A stretch of DNA of 5,869 bases from Nocardioidaceae bacterium. GTDB lineage: Bacteria > Actinomycetota > Actinomycetes > Propionibacteriales > Nocardioidaceae. Positions 5,385-5,869 of this stretch are shown piece after piece. The position numbers were made by a program, and so were the translations under genes. Positions within the stretch are counted from its first letter, which is position 1; each line of letters starts with the position of its first letter. The notes beneath the pieces were generated by a model. The model searched no databases and was not told the origin of the DNA. It saw only the letters and a list, made by a program, of their open reading frames with translations. Where the stretch lies: the NCBI GenBank assembly GCA_020438665.1, contig JAGQUE010000271.1, forward strand, positions 1 to 5,869, written 5' to 3'.

Positions 5385-5806
5385 CCGACACCGCCTCTCC
5401 TCGCCCGACCGTGCTCTTCGTCTGCGTCCACAACGCGGGCCGCTCCCAGATGGCCGCCGGCTATCTCCAGCATTTGGCCGGCGACCGCATCGACGTCCTC
5501 TCCGCCGGGTCCGCGCCCGCGGATTCCATCAACCCCGTCGCCGTCCAGGCCATGGCCGAGGACGGCGTCGACATCACCACCGCCCACCCCAAGATCCTCA
5601 CCGACGAGTCCGTGCAGGCCTCCGACGTCGTCATCACCATGGGCTGCGGCGACGCCTGCCCCTTCTATCCCGGCAAGCGCTACGAGGACTGGAAGCTCGA
5701 CGACCCCGCCGGCCAAGGCATCGACGCCGTCCGGCCCATCCGCGACGAGATCCGCACCCGCGTCCAGGCCCTCATCGACGACCTGCTGGGCGGCACTGCT
5801 GATTGA
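5381..5806 (+). CDS. arsC: Arsenate reductase, low-molecular-weight phosphatase fold, three-cysteine type
   Basis: Complete gene of 141 residues. It reduces arsenate to arsenite in the cytosol, supplying the substrate of Acr3 and ArsM. The phosphatase P-loop VCVHNAGRSQ (14-23) holds nucleophile C15 and R21-S22; DDPAGQG (107-113) holds the DP general-acid motif. TMGCGDACP (86-94) supplies C89 and C93, giving the three-cysteine relay of thioredoxin-coupled reductases such as S. aureus pI258 ArsC and C. glutamicum ArsC1', rather than the single-cysteine mycothiol/mycoredoxin type. Electron donor is therefore probably thioredoxin; no thioredoxin gene is in the window. SAGSAP (41-46) and NPVAVQAMAEDGVDI (51-65) are usual for the family. 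It ends the operon, with an ATGA overlap onto acr3. Protein tyrosine phosphatase activity is unlikely because of the C89/C93 motif. Confidence 0.95.
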   Translation: MTDTASPRPTVLFVCVHNAGRSQMAAGYLQHLAGDRIDVLSAGSAPADSINPVAVQAMAEDGVDITTAHPKILTDESVQASDVVITMGCGDACPFYPGKRYEDWKLDDPAGQGIDAVRPIRDEIRTRVQALIDDLLGGTAD

Positions 5807-5840
5807 GGTGTGCCTGGCTCGAGCGGTGAGGGACCACGCT

Positions 5841-5869
5841 GGTCGAGGTGCGAGCGCAGCGAACCTCGA
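5841..5869. repeat. Palindromic intergenic repeat, cut by the window end
   Basis: TCGAGGT (5843-5849) and ACCTCGA (5863-5869) are perfect 7-base inverted arms around GCGAGCGCAGCGA. The sequence lies 34 bases past arsC, is truncated by the window edge, and the stem could grow further with the preceding GG at 5841-5842. From memory it resembles dispersed intergenic palindromes (arms ending CGAGG..CCTCGA with a GCGAGCGCAGCGA loop) of Nocardioides-like actinobacteria. It could also serve as the operon's terminator, though no T-run is seen. Confidence 0.5.

Noticed and set aside
3077..5806. ars module as a recently acquired island
   Set aside because: Base composition and the unusual Tyr codon use match the neighbouring catabolic genes, and no integrase, insertion sequence or attachment repeats flank it in this window.

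Overview
The window is about 5.9 kb of very GC-rich DNA (roughly 70% by eye), fully packed with seven complete protein genes. Codon use, leaderless-looking starts, 4-base ATGA gene overlaps and the kind of ArsR and ArsC proteins present point to a high-GC actinobacterium. A palindromic repeat at the right edge resembles intergenic repeats I associate with Nocardioides and relatives, but that family-level placement is only an inference.

Left part (13-1913, minus strand): a two-gene pseudouridine salvage/degradation operon, psuK (PfkB-family pseudouridine kinase) followed 8 bases later by psuG (pseudouridine-5'-phosphate glycosidase). PsuK makes pseudouridine 5'-phosphate and PsuG splits it to uracil and ribose 5-phosphate. 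A short divergent region (1914-1991) separates psuK from a plus-strand gene (1992-3062) for a metallo-beta-lactamase-fold hydrolase of unknown substrate with a LACTB2-like C-terminal extension.

Right part (3077-5806): an arsenic resistance module. arsR (minus) is divergent from an arsM-acr3-arsC operon (plus), and the two share an intergenic region that carries two overlapping dyad operators. ArsC reduces arsenate to arsenite, Acr3 exports arsenite and ArsM methylates it; ArsR should release the operators when it binds As(III). All three structural genes overlap by ATGA, and every catalytic or binding residue I could check is present. arsR and the hydrolase gene converge with only 14 bases between them.

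Nothing here is a clearly undescribed system. The points most worth a second look are the interlocked double dyad between arsR and arsM, an ArsR carrying two known types of As(III)-binding cysteine signature at once, and a window-wide preference for the Tyr codon TAT over TAC (21 to 11 by hand count) that clashes with the strong G/C third-position bias of the other codons. I saw no tRNA, rRNA, CRISPR array, transposase or attachment site.
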